A DNA stretch of 11,251 nucleotides from Planctomycetota bacterium (GCA_002691835.1 NZJA01000087.1:1-11251); one strand, 5' to 3'; positions 1-7,186 are shown, counted from the first letter of the stretch. The notes: generated by a model from the sequence alone, not told the origin. Program-made: numbers and translations.

Positions 1-6
1 GCTCCT

Positions 7-1167
7 TTAGTAACTTCCTGGGCTTTTGTGAAGCCTCAAACCGCGAAACAGATGACAAAGATCACCGAAAGATCGTTCCCAAACAGGGGATTCGATCGAG
101 ACAGCCTGCGAACGGAGTACCGCCCCGGGATCGAAGACTTCACCACTTTGAAGGACATCTCTTGACGAGAAAAGGTCTTGAATTTCTTCCACCAGAAAAT
201 CGGCCACAGCAGAGAACGACTCGACAGCCTCAGACGAACCCGACCGGGCTTCCAGCAATGTCGCCCGGGTCATGATTTCCAGCCCATGCCCAAGTAACTT
301 GGTCAAAGCCAGACCATATTCACGGACAGCTCTGCGAGGTGAAACTCCGCCGGCAATCGCCCGCTTCAATTCAGCCTTGCGGTAATTGATTTCCCAAACG
401 AGCCGCAACTCAAATTGCTGAAGTAATCCCATCAATCGGACCTCTTCAGCGGGAGTCAGCAATCCTGCCAGATCGCACTCGACGAGAGCACCGAGAAGAT
501 GGGCACCGGAACAGGTATAGGCCCATATTCCCGCTTCAGTCGGTCCTGCCAGACCACTGGGTCTCCGAACCTCCCCAGCGGGGTCCTGCTCGACGATGGC
601 TGTGATGGAACGATCCGCCGCTTCCAGTTCAGCGAAAACTCGTGAAATCAACTCCGCCAGCGGGATTCCCTTCGCCTCGGATTCACGATTCAGAGAAGAG
701 CGGGCAACCGCATCCAGTAACCAGGCCAGATCATTGACTTCTTTCCAGCTCTCCGGTGATTTCGTCTTTTGAAGATCGGATCTGACTCGCTCGATCAATG
801 AAGCCGAGATCTCAGGGCCGGAAAGAACCACTGCGGTTCTCAGCAAGAGATGCGGATGCTGCTCGCCTCTCTCGCCATCGTGACCATGGATCGGAATGAC
901 CGATTGAGAGTCGATCAGGAGCTCCTTCAATTGAACCCGCTGGGATTCGAGACTCTCATTTTCAGGAAAAGCGAGGTGGAGATGAGCCATGGCCCAAGGA
1001 TCCCCCGCTTCCAATCCACTCTCGACCAGCAATCCGGGAAGTCGCTGCTGCCAAGTTTGCGGGACCTTCACCGAGGACTCGGGTTGACAGGAACTCAAAC
1101 CGCAGACTCCCAGAAGCAGGAGAACCGAGGCAAAACTTTTCGTTCGAAATTTGCGGAAATATCGCAT
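7..1167 (-). CDS. Predicted lipoprotein of unknown function (386 aa)
   Basis: The protein begins with a lipoprotein signal peptide: basic MRYFRKFRTK, a hydrophobic run (SVLLLLGVCG) and the lipobox LSSC with Cys27, so the mature protein should be lipid-anchored outside the inner membrane. I chose the ATG at 1165-1167 because it gives a signal peptide of normal length and has GGAGG (plus-strand CCTCC at 1173-1177) 5 nt upstream. The frame stays open to 1476, but that extension would bury the signal peptide and overlap the antiporter gene. The mature part looks mostly helical, with no catalytic motif I recognise. Local features are a His-rich patch (HGHDGERGEQHPH, about residues 95-107) and a segment GIWAYTCSGAHLLGAL at about 213-228. 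The stop is TAA at 7-9. It diverges from the antiporter across 117 nt. The reading frame, codon use and lipobox make it a real gene, but I do not recognise the family. Confidence 0.85.
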   Translation of the reverse strand: MRYFRKFRTKSFASVLLLLGVCGLSSCQPESSVKVPQTWQQRLPGLLVESGLEAGDPWAMAHLHLAFPENESLESQRVQLKELLIDSQSVIPIHGHDGERGEQHPHLLLRTAVVLSGPEISASLIERVRSDLQKTKSPESWKEVNDLAWLLDAVARSSLNRESEAKGIPLAELISRVFAELEAADRSITAIVEQDPAGEVRRPSGLAGPTEAGIWAYTCSGAHLLGALVECDLAGLLTPAEEVRLMGLLQQFELRLVWEINYRKAELKRAIAGGVSPRRAVREYGLALTKLLGHGLEIMTRATLLEARSGSSEAVESFSAVADFLVEEIQDLFSSRDVLQSGEVFDPGAVLRSQAVSIESPVWERSFGDLCHLFRGLRLHKSPGSY

Positions 1168-1201
1168 CCCAGCCTCCATCGCCCTGCCTTTCATGGTTTC
1201 C

Positions 1202-1230
1202 ATCAGAATCGACTCCGTTGCTGGAGACAA
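1202..1230 (-). promoter_or_regulatory. Possible sigma70-type promoter of the 386-aa lipoprotein gene
   Basis: On the minus strand there is a TTGTCT -35 element (plus-strand 1225-1230), a 17-nt spacer and a TCTGAT -10 element (plus-strand 1202-1207). Each box matches 4 of 6 consensus positions. The predicted transcript start near 1195 would leave a leader of about 28 nt before the ATG at 1167. Spacing and position are good but the boxes are only moderate. No comparable promoter was found for the divergent antiporter gene. Confidence 0.35.
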
Positions 1231-1243
1231 GGCCTCTTGCCCT

Positions 1244-1275
1244 GTCACCCGTGACCGGGCACATTTCACGGTGAA
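1244..1275. promoter_or_regulatory. Two adjacent short palindromes upstream of the antiporter gene
   Basis: GTCAC-CC-GTGAC lies at 1244-1255 and TTCAC-G-GTGAA at 1265-1275, with half-sites of the same form (TCAC/GTGA). The second overlaps the start of the antiporter's ribosome binding region (GAAGGGA, 1273-1279; ATG at 1285). They could be operator half-sites in the divergent region, or small hairpins near the RBS. This is a sequence observation only; no regulator is encoded nearby. Confidence 0.25.
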
Positions 1276-1284
1276 GGGATTCTC

Positions 1285-2916
1285 ATGTTCTCCATTGCCA
1301 CGTCGGGACCCACTCTGCCACTTCTCGACGATCTGCTGTTGCTCCTGCTCGGGGCGATGGGGGTCGCAATTCTCACTCGTCGCTGGCGGATCCCGTATAC
1401 CGTTGGACTCGTGATTGCTGGAATGGTCGTCGGAATCCTTCGCCATCAGGGGATTCTCCCCAGTGGAGGAGATCACTTCGAACTCACCGAAGAAGTGATT
1501 CTTCTGATCCTCCTTCCGCCCCTCCTCTTCGAGGGAGCGATGAATACCTCATTTCGAAAATTACAGGAACATGGGGCCCTGATTGGCTCGATGGCCATCT
1601 TTGGCACCCTCGGAGTGATCCTCATCACCTCTGCGGCCATTCGCTCGGTGACGGACTGGCCTTGGGAGATCGCTCTTCTTCTCGGAACCATCGTCAGTCC
1701 GACCGACCCGGTCAGTGTTCTTGCGATCTTTCGTGAACAGAGGGTCGAAAAAAAGCTCTCGGCCATCGTCGAGGGAGAATCCCTTTTCAATGACGGTGTC
1801 GTCGTCGTTCTATACCTGCTCTTGATCCAGGGCATCGATCAAGGCTGGTCGGAGATCGGCCCCGCACAGGGGATCTGGACCTTCGTCCGCATGATCGGCC
1901 TCGGTTCTTTGGTCGGACTGGTCCTCGGCGCATCTTTCAATGGCCTCCTTCGGTGGATTGATGAAAGACTGGTCAAAGTCCTGTGCTCGATCCTCCTCGC
2001 TTACGGATCGTACCTGCTCGCCGAACGACTCGATTCTTCCGGAGTGATGGCCGTGGTTTTTGCCGGCTTAATGGTTGGCAATTCCGGTGCCAGGGATCGT
2101 ATGAGCGCCACCACCCAAATCAGTCTGGGATTGACCTGGGAAGTCGTCGGGTTCCTGGTCAACTCGTTGGCATTTCTCGCTCTCGGATTTGCAGTCGATC
2201 CGGTTCTGGTCATGCAAAACATGAATCTTGTCATACTCGTGTGGCTCGCCAGCGTCGCCGCAAGAGCGCTGATGACTTATGCCTTTGGCGGGCTCGAGGT
2301 GTCCCTTCGAGAATCCTTCCCCCCATCGTGGCTTCATGTCATCCACTGGGGAGGCCTCAAAGGAGCTGTTCCGATTGCCCTCGCTCTGGGCATCTCCCGA
2401 TCCACGGCAATGTCAGAAACAGCACCAACGATGCAAGCTGTGGTCGCCGGGGTCGTCATGTTTTCGATGCTGATTCAGGCGACGACGATCCAACCCCTGT
2501 TATTAAAACTCCGAATCATCCAGCCGAGGGAAGGTCACCGCCGCTGGGAGCGGCATCAGGCGCGGTCGATTGCTGTAGAGACGGCTCTCGAAGGACTCGC
2601 AGACATCGCACGCTCGACTGAATTGGATCCGCAACGTCTCCAGAGTATTCGTGATCGTCTCCACAAAAGTCGTGAAAACATTCATAGCGATCTTCGGCAA
2701 GTCCTTGAGGATCACCCTGAGTTGGCAGCAGAGCAGGTTCGCGGAGTCCTGATTCGCCTCCTCCACCGCCAACGAACAGCTGTCGAACAGGCTTATCGAG
2801 AGGGACTCTTGTCCGAGGAAGCATTACGAGAAGTTCAGGAAGAAATCGACTTGCTCCTCATGCAGGAGATTCCGGATCCGATTCCCGGATCCCTGAATGG
2901 CCAGACGGATGAATGA
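1285..2916 (+). CDS. CPA1-family Na+(K+)/H+ antiporter, NhaP type
   Basis: This is an inner-membrane cation/proton exchanger for pH and Na+ or K+ homeostasis. The 543-aa protein has about 12 hydrophobic segments over residues 10-410. Family signatures are SPTDPVSVLAIF (138-149) and EGESLFNDG (163-171), which carries the paired N169-D170 of the CPA1 ion-binding helix. In characterised members an Asn-Asp pair, rather than Asp-Asp, goes with electroneutral exchange. A late transmembrane segment, WGGLKGAVPIALAL (355-368), carries the conserved basic position. Residues about 411-543 form a charged, helical cytosolic tail typical of the NhaP/YjcE group and probably regulatory. The start ATG has GAAGGGA 5 nt upstream. 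The 3' end overlaps thiL by 20 nt, so the two are probably co-transcribed. The family is clear; the transported cation (Na+, K+ or Li+) cannot be read from sequence. Confidence 0.93.
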   Translation: MFSIATSGPTLPLLDDLLLLLLGAMGVAILTRRWRIPYTVGLVIAGMVVGILRHQGILPSGGDHFELTEEVILLILLPPLLFEGAMNTSFRKLQEHGALIGSMAIFGTLGVILITSAAIRSVTDWPWEIALLLGTIVSPTDPVSVLAIFREQRVEKKLSAIVEGESLFNDGVVVVLYLLLIQGIDQGWSEIGPAQGIWTFVRMIGLGSLVGLVLGASFNGLLRWIDERLVKVLCSILLAYGSYLLAERLDSSGVMAVVFAGLMVGNSGARDRMSATTQISLGLTWEVVGFLVNSLAFLALGFAVDPVLVMQNMNLVILVWLASVAARALMTYAFGGLEVSLRESFPPSWLHVIHWGGLKGAVPIALALGISRSTAMSETAPTMQAVVAGVVMFSMLIQATTIQPLLLKLRIIQPREGHRRWERHQARSIAVETALEGLADIARSTELDPQRLQSIRDRLHKSRENIHSDLRQVLEDHPELAAEQVRGVLIRLLHRQRTAVEQAYREGLLSEEALREVQEEIDLLLMQEIPDPIPGSLNGQTDE

Positions 2917-3877
2917 ACAGCAATGGATTCAAACCTTCATTCACCCTCGCGGTGATCAGACAGATCCGACAACTGGTCCAGGGGACGATGCCGCTCTTTT
3001 TCAGGCTCCGCAGGGATCTTCGAGCGTAATTTCCGTCGACTGCCTCGTAAGCGGGCAACATTTCCTCTACGACTGGCTCCTTGACTGGCATCCTCCAGAA
3101 GTTCTCGCGACCCGCCTTTTAAGAGGAAGCCTCAGCGATCTCAGTGCGATGGGAGCCACCGCAAGTGGCCTCCTCCTCTCCCTTGAGTGTGAAGAACTGC
3201 CTGGATACTTCGGCGAGTCATTTTGGAATACCGTCGATGAAGAACTGAGATCCTGTTCCGTCAAACTTCTTGGTGGAAATGTGACCCGTAGTTCGGGGTC
3301 ACTGGCACTGCATGCCACCGTCGTCGGACATGTCGTGGCGGATCGCTGCTGGCGAAGAGATCGAGCCCAAACCGGTGACTGGATCGGTGTCAGCGGGCGA
3401 CCCGGGAAGGCCGCCCAAGCGCTCGCTCAACTCCGAAAAGGAGAAGTGCTCCCCAAAGATGACCCTTGGCGATCCCCTGCTTGTCGGCAGCAATTCGCTC
3501 GTCAGCTCGGCAAGAAACTCCAAAAACCCGCCACTGCCATCGATTTGAGTGATGGTCTCGGCCTGGATCTCCAGCGGGTCTGTCTTGCCAGTCATGTTTC
3601 TGCAGAAATCGATCTCACCGATCTCGCTTCTGCGAGAAATGCTCCGACCCATGAACAGATCATTGGCGGAGGTGAAGATTATGAACTGCTGCTGGCAATC
3701 GATCCCGGGGACATCGCAACGGTCGATCAGGTCGCAGAAGAGACCGGAACCCCCTTCACCTGGATCGGGCGAATGACCGAACCCGGCTCAGAAAATCCCC
3801 AGCCCAGCTGGAAGAGTCGTGGAAAAGAGATCATCCCTGAGACGAGCCTGACAGGCTGGGATCCCTTCCGAAGCTGA
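2897..3877 (+). CDS. thiL: Thiamine-monophosphate kinase ThiL
   Basis: ThiL phosphorylates thiamine monophosphate with ATP to give thiamine diphosphate, the last step of cofactor synthesis, in the cytosol. The 326-aa protein shows the family's PurM-like fold motifs in order: GPGDDAA (27-33), SVDCLVSGQHF (46-56), LLRGSLSDLSAMGA (74-87), GGNVTRS (126-132), AIDLSDGLGLDLQR (214-227) and GGGEDYELL (257-265). These acidic clusters bind Mg2+ and nucleotide. Length is normal. The ATG at 2897 lies inside the end of the antiporter gene. An in-frame ATG at 2909, which overlaps the upstream stop (ATGAATGA), would remove four residues and gives an N-terminus (MNEQQWI) more like other ThiL proteins. Neither has a strong ribosome binding site, so translation is probably coupled to the antiporter. 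No other thiamine gene is present. It converges on lysS across 83 nt with no convincing terminator. Confidence 0.95.
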   Translation: MARRMNEQQWIQTFIHPRGDQTDPTTGPGDDAALFQAPQGSSSVISVDCLVSGQHFLYDWLLDWHPPEVLATRLLRGSLSDLSAMGATASGLLLSLECEELPGYFGESFWNTVDEELRSCSVKLLGGNVTRSSGSLALHATVVGHVVADRCWRRDRAQTGDWIGVSGRPGKAAQALAQLRKGEVLPKDDPWRSPACRQQFARQLGKKLQKPATAIDLSDGLGLDLQRVCLASHVSAEIDLTDLASARNAPTHEQIIGGGEDYELLLAIDPGDIATVDQVAEETGTPFTWIGRMTEPGSENPQPSWKSRGKEIIPETSLTGWDPFRS

Positions 3878-3960
3878 GTCGAAAATCCGGCCAGCGCAAA
3901 TTGCGCCAGTGGCAAAACTTGCTCAATGATCAGGAAATCCCCAACAAAGCTCGCAAGAAC

Positions 3961-5490
3961 TCAGGCGTCCGCACCTTCGGTGGCCGGAGCTTCCTCACCC
4001 TCCTGGAACATCGCTTCTTCGATCGCACTGCCCTCTTCCGGTTTGAGCAGGGGAAACAGCACCACATCTCGAAGATTTTCAGCTCCACATAGCAAGGCGA
4101 CCATTCGGTCGATGCCCATTCCCCATCCAGAGATGGGCGGCATTCCATGCTCCATGGCCAAAAGGTAATCCTCTTCCATGACCATCGCTTCATCATCTCC
4201 GTCGGCATTCAACTTCGCCTGCTCTTCGAGTCTCTCACGTTGGTCTAGCGGATCGACAAGCTCCGAGTAGGCATTGATCACTTCCCAGCCATGAATCACC
4301 AACTGGAATCGATCCGTGATGGCGGGATCCTCATCGTTGCTTCGAGCCAAGGGAGAAAGATCCACCGGGTGTTGAACGACAAAGGTCGGCTGCTTCAGAT
4401 GAGGGCGAACCGTCTTTTTGTACAACTGATCGATCAATGCTCCACGTCCAAGATGCTTTACATCTTCAAGCTGGATTCCTTTTGCGGCAATCGCCGCACG
4501 GAGAGAATCCGCATCAGGAGTGCTCGCCAGATCGATACCGGCATGCTCAAGGATCAAATCCGTCATACTTATCCGAGGCCACTCGCCTCCAAAGTCGATG
4601 TCCCCGGAAGCATGCTCAACCACCAACGAACCGGTGCACTTTTCAATCGCAGATCTCAGAAGTTTTTCCGTGAAATCCATATTGTCGATGTAATTCCAAT
4701 AGGCCGAATAGTACTCCAGCATCGTGAAATCCTGGAGATGGGATGGATCCATTCCTTCATTCCGAAAGACTCTCGCGAACTCGTAGACGCGGTCAAAACC
4801 AGCGACGATACAGCGCTTCAGATAAGTCTCCGGAGCAATCCTCATGAAAACAGGAATATCCAAAGCTGCGTGATGAGTTTCAAATGGAGTCGCTAGAGCT
4901 CCAGATGGCTTCGTCTGCAAGACGGGTGTTTCCACCTCATCAAAGCTCGCTTCATCCAAACCATCCCTTAACGCTCGAATAAAATCTCTGCGGAGCTTAA
5001 ATCTCTTTCTGGATTCTTCATCACTGATGAGATCCAGATACCTTCTGCGATACCGGATTTCGCGATCAGAGATCGCATGAAACTTTTCGGGCATCGGCCG
5101 CAGCATCTTGCCGAGGAAAGTCCAATCGCTCGCACGAACCGTCAGTTGACCGATCCGTGTATGGTAGGTCTCTCCGACTATTCCAACGAAGTCGCCGATA
5201 TCGACCAACTTGTTAAACTGCTTGAAAGAATCGACTCCAAGGTCGTCTCTCTGAACAGAACACTGAATTCTGCCATGAAGGTCCTGCAGATCAAAAAAGG
5301 TCAACTTGCCAAAATCTCGGCGGCTGACAATCCGTCCACAGACTCTGACCCCAGCAGTCCCCTCTTCAAGGGTCGATGCCTCCGCAAGCGTATGGGATCG
5401 CTCCCAGCGCTCGGGGTAGGGGTGATGCCCAGCATCCTTCAGCTTTTCAATCTTCTCGATCTTGATTTCACGGATCCGGTCCTCGGCCAC
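3961..5490 (-). CDS. lysS: Lysyl-tRNA synthetase, class II
   Basis: The enzyme charges tRNA-Lys with lysine using ATP, in the cytosol. With the start used here (509 aa) there is an N-terminal helix (AEDRIREIKIEKIEKLKDAG), an OB-fold anticodon-binding domain at about 46-130 (VRVCGRIVSRRDFGKLTFFDL), and the class II catalytic domain. Motif 2 is FRNEGMDPSHLQDFTMLEYY (about 242-261), and motif 3 is GWGMGIDRMVALL (about 455-467). The lysine-site Asn and Glu are kept in INAYSEL (about 405-411). I chose the GTG at 5488-5490, preceded by GAGGA (plus-strand TCCTC 5495-5499), because it gives the usual LysRS N-terminus. An in-frame GTG at 5551-5553 would add 21 residues, but these (MKSHLWLSFQ...) look unlike the family and have poor RBS support. 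The stop is at 3961-3963. The segment HGWEVINAYSELVDP differs from the common GREIANAFSELNDP version, which suggests a divergent LysRS lineage. Confidence 0.95.
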   Translation of the reverse strand: MAEDRIREIKIEKIEKLKDAGHHPYPERWERSHTLAEASTLEEGTAGVRVCGRIVSRRDFGKLTFFDLQDLHGRIQCSVQRDDLGVDSFKQFNKLVDIGDFVGIVGETYHTRIGQLTVRASDWTFLGKMLRPMPEKFHAISDREIRYRRRYLDLISDEESRKRFKLRRDFIRALRDGLDEASFDEVETPVLQTKPSGALATPFETHHAALDIPVFMRIAPETYLKRCIVAGFDRVYEFARVFRNEGMDPSHLQDFTMLEYYSAYWNYIDNMDFTEKLLRSAIEKCTGSLVVEHASGDIDFGGEWPRISMTDLILEHAGIDLASTPDADSLRAAIAAKGIQLEDVKHLGRGALIDQLYKKTVRPHLKQPTFVVQHPVDLSPLARSNDEDPAITDRFQLVIHGWEVINAYSELVDPLDQRERLEEQAKLNADGDDEAMVMEEDYLLAMEHGMPPISGWGMGIDRMVALLCGAENLRDVVLFPLLKPEEGSAIEEAMFQEGEEAPATEGADA

Positions 5491-5589
5491 GTGTTCCTCG
5501 CTCTCGCTCTCAGGGGCAGCTCTCTGAAAAGACAGCCACAAATGGGATTTCACGGGGGATCTGGGTCCCTGCCGCGCTCCACAGAGCGA

Positions 5590-5618
5590 ATCGTAGCCTT
5601 CCCCCGGACAGGGGTCAA
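5590..5618 (-). promoter_or_regulatory. Probable sigma70-type promoter of lysS
   Basis: On the minus strand there is a TTGACC -35 element (plus-strand 5613-5618), exactly 17 nt of spacer and a TACGAT -10 element (plus-strand 5590-5595). The boxes match 5/6 and 4/6 of consensus. The transcript should start near 5583, giving a leader of about 93 nt to the GTG at 5490, or about 30 nt to the alternative GTG at 5553. It lies back to back with the small lipoprotein promoter. Confidence 0.6.
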
Positions 5619-5684
5619 AGAACCCTGAAGAATCGATGCCTGAATCCCGGCCCAGGAACCTTCAGGATCAGGAGCTGAGGGGCG

Positions 5685-5713
5685 TTGACTTGGTCCCGAC
5701 AACGGCTTAACCT
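5685..5713 (+). promoter_or_regulatory. Probable sigma70-type promoter of the small lipoprotein gene
   Basis: A TTGACT -35 element (5685-5690), a 17-nt spacer and a TAACCT -10 element (5708-5713) are present. The -35 matches 5 of 6 consensus positions and the -10 matches 3 of 6, including the key first T, the A and the last T. The transcript would start near 5720 and carry a leader of about 150 nt before the ATG at 5872. It is the best plus-strand candidate in the region. Confidence 0.5.
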
Positions 5714-5721
5714 TTGTTTTT

Positions 5722-5795
5722 CACGGGAGCCCCGTGAATTGTGGAAGAAATGGAAAGAAATGAAGCCCGGTGAACCCTTCCCCAGATTTCTGGGG
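5722..5795 (+). promoter_or_regulatory. Two hairpins in the 5' leader of the small lipoprotein mRNA
   Basis: Hairpin 1 is CACGGG-AGC-CCCGTG (5722-5736), almost at the predicted transcript start. Hairpin 2 pairs CCCCAG (5780-5785) with CTGGGG (5790-5795) around a four-base loop. The C-rich strand just before and inside hairpin 2 (CCCTTCCC, 5775-5782) is also complementary, with one bulged T, to the GGGAGGG ribosome binding site at 5862-5868. Hairpin 2 and RBS occlusion would therefore be mutually exclusive. The sequence matches are direct; a regulatory role is inference. Confidence 0.35.
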
Positions 5796-5861
5796 TTGTG
5801 ATTTGGGGATCTCCGGTCCTGCTCATTCCGATTACCTGTGGAATCAAAAGGAATTACGAGA

Positions 5862-5868
5862 GGGAGGG
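5862..5868 (+). promoter_or_regulatory. Very strong ribosome binding site of the small lipoprotein gene
   Basis: GGGAGGG inside GAGAGGGAGGGACC lies 3-6 nt before the ATG at 5872. It fixes the start there rather than at 5770, where the frame opens with no RBS and no signal peptide. Confidence 0.8.
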
Positions 5869-5871
5869 ACC

Positions 5872-6093
5872 ATGCGTCCATACCGTCAGAAACTCAAAAT
5901 GTTTGCTCTGCTTCTTTGCTTTGGGCTTTCCCTGACACTTTCCGGGTGCGCCTCCGGACCGAAGAGCACTGTTTCTTCCAGTCTTTACTGGAAGCGTGTT
6001 TTCCGTCAGATGGGTGACGACCTGCGCAATGCCCGTACCGACGTCGACCGGATCGTCTTCGATCTCGACGATCGTCCGATTGAGCAGTACTAA
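5872..6093 (+). CDS. Small lipoprotein of unknown function (73 aa)
   Basis: The N-terminus MRPYRQKLKM is followed by a hydrophobic stretch (FALLLCFGLSLTL) and the lipobox LSGC with Cys26, a textbook lipoprotein signal. The mature peptide is only about 48 residues: a short Ser/Thr linker (CASGPKSTVSSS), then a probable single amphipathic helix (LYWKRVFRQMGDDLRNARTDVDRI) and an acidic end finishing in EQY. No family is recognised. The gene stands alone with its own promoter, a leader of about 150 nt, a near-consensus RBS and a strong terminator about 50 nt after the stop. That layout suits a well-expressed small envelope protein. Its C-terminus lacks the final Lys used by Lpp for peptidoglycan attachment, so an Lpp-like covalent role is not supported. 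Possible roles are an envelope structural peptide or an assembly accessory lipoprotein. That it is a gene is well supported; the function is open. Confidence 0.85.
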   Translation: MRPYRQKLKMFALLLCFGLSLTLSGCASGPKSTVSSSLYWKRVFRQMGDDLRNARTDVDRIVFDLDDRPIEQY

Positions 6094-6144
6094 AAAAGAG
6101 TCTTCAGAGCACCCTCAGGTGATCTGAGAATTCAAATGAGAATT

Positions 6145-6184
6145 AAAAAATGGAGACCGACTAAAGTCGGTCTCCATTTTTTTT
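6145..6184. terminator. Strong bidirectional intrinsic terminator
   Basis: A perfect 11-bp stem pairs TGGAGACCGAC (6151-6161) with GTCGGTCTCCA (6166-6176) around a TAAA loop. It is flanked by six A on the left (6145-6150) and eight T on the right (6177-6184), so it gives a U-tract in both directions. It ends the small lipoprotein transcript (plus) and the miaA operon (minus; miaA stops at 6203, 18 nt away). Confidence 0.95.
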
Positions 6185-6202
6185 GGTGAATCAGAAATCG
6201 CC

Positions 6203-7186
6203 CTAAACGTTACGCTTTCGTGCGATCAATTCTCGATCCGGTTCAGCAATTGGCCGACCTTCGGAAGCAGCACGCAAAGCCTCGCCCACTCTCTCCTCAA
6301 CCCGCTCGCCCTCTTCGGGGGTATACCATTCAATCGGCAACTTTCGAGCCCACACCAATTGAGATCTTGCAAGGGCACGATTCTGCGCCTGAATCTTGTC
6401 CGCCTCCATGAACGGGTCAGTATTCTCTCTCAACGCTTTGGCAATCCGTTGGTACCCAATCGACTGACTTGCCGAGGAACCCCACGGCGGATCATGAGCA
6501 GCCAACAATTTCTCAACTTCAGCAATCCAGCCTTCTGCAAACATTCGAACCACTCGGGCTTTAATTCTGCGATGGATTTCTTGACGCTCCCGGTGCACCC
6601 CAATCATCAGGGTCTTTGCAGGATCAAGGATCGGAACCCGTCTCTGATGCCAAACACTAATCGGCTCGCCACTCTGCTCAAACACTTCCAAAGCCCTTAG
6701 CAACCGCTTGTGATCATGTCGGTGAATGGTTTGAGCCGCATCCGGGTCCACTTCCTGCAATTGATCATGAAGATAATCGCCACCATGAGCACGAGACTCC
6801 TCCTGCAGACGACGACGAATATTCTCATCAGGCCCAGGCCCCTGAAAAATACCTTCACGAAGTGCGTGCAGGTAGAAAACCGTACCTCCACAGATCAACC
6901 ATGGCTGCTCGGGAACCGCTGATTCACGGAGAGCATCGAGCCAATCAAAAACCGTGAAGTCTTCCCAGGGATCGACGAGATCGGTTAACTCAAAAGGCTG
7001 TCCATTTCGCAGATCCTTGGCGGGCTTGGCACTTCCGATATCCATCTCGCGATAGACCTTCATCGAGTCCATCACCTTCACGGGTAATCCCGTAAATCGG
7101 GAGACCTCCAGAGCACGAGTCGATTTTCCTCCACAAGTCGCGCCAGTGACGATGATCGTGAGAGGTGGAGCGATCAGTTCATTCAT
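6203..7186 (-). CDS. miaA: tRNA dimethylallyltransferase MiaA
   Basis: MiaA transfers a dimethylallyl group to N6 of A37 in tRNAs that read UNN codons, the first step toward ms2i6A; it is cytosolic. Using the ATG at 7184-7186 the protein has 327 aa. It shows the P-loop GATCGGKST (about 15-23), DSMKVYREMDIGSAKP (about 40-55; usually DSMQVY), GGTVFYLHALREG (about 100-112), the HDHKRLLRALEV segment, SIGYQRI (about 242-248) and the C-terminal basic element ALARSQLVWARK. An upstream in-frame GTG (7202-7204) would add six residues. I prefer the ATG because it forms a TAATG overlap with the lpxH stop and has GAGGA (plus-strand TCCTC 7194-7198) 7 nt upstream. The P-loop GATCGG (usual GPTASG), the Lys in DSMKVY and the GGTVFY variant make it somewhat divergent, but the domain order and length are normal. 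It is the last gene of the operon. Confidence 0.95.
   Translation of the reverse strand: MNELIAPPLTIIVTGATCGGKSTRALEVSRFTGLPVKVMDSMKVYREMDIGSAKPAKDLRNGQPFELTDLVDPWEDFTVFDWLDALRESAVPEQPWLICGGTVFYLHALREGIFQGPGPDENIRRRLQEESRAHGGDYLHDQLQEVDPDAAQTIHRHDHKRLLRALEVFEQSGEPISVWHQRRVPILDPAKTLMIGVHRERQEIHRRIKARVVRMFAEGWIAEVEKLLAAHDPPWGSSASQSIGYQRIAKALRENTDPFMEADKIQAQNRALARSQLVWARKLPIEWYTPEEGERVEERVGEALRAASEGRPIAEPDRELIARKRNV

Larger units (their letters stand above)
5491..5871. other. 381-nt divergent non-coding region between lysS and the small lipoprotein gene
   Basis: No convincing coding sequence lies here. The open frames are the possible lysS extension to 5553 and the out-of-signal upstream extension of the small lipoprotein frame from 5770. 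The region holds the lysS promoter (5590-5618, minus), the lipoprotein promoter (5685-5713, plus), and a transcribed leader of about 150 nt with hairpins. An inverted repeat CCTGAA (5639-5644) / TTCAGG (5661-5666) lies between the two promoters and could be an operator or just chance. No riboswitch class or T-box motif was recognised upstream of lysS. Confidence 0.6.

Noticed and set aside
850..1254. Plus-strand open frame of 134 codons opposite the lipoprotein gene
   Set aside because: It is antisense to a better supported gene and its translation resembles no protein; Arg/Ser/His-rich shadow composition.
1168..1476. N-terminal extension of the lipoprotein frame to 1476
   Set aside because: It would overlap the antiporter gene by about 190 nt, place the signal peptide more than 100 residues inside the protein, and ignore the good GGAGG-ATG at 1167.
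3894..3906. GCGCAA-A-TTGCGC palindrome between thiL and lysS as a terminator
   Set aside because: The stem is short with a minimal loop and no T-run follows on either strand, so intrinsic termination is not supported.
5077..5628. Plus-strand open frame of 183 codons
   Set aside because: It lies antisense to lysS, which has full family motifs; no RBS or recognisable protein. It is a shadow frame.
5872..6093. Lpp-like (Braun) lipoprotein
   Set aside because: The size is similar, but the C-terminus is EQY instead of a terminal Lys and no clear Leu heptad repeat is visible.
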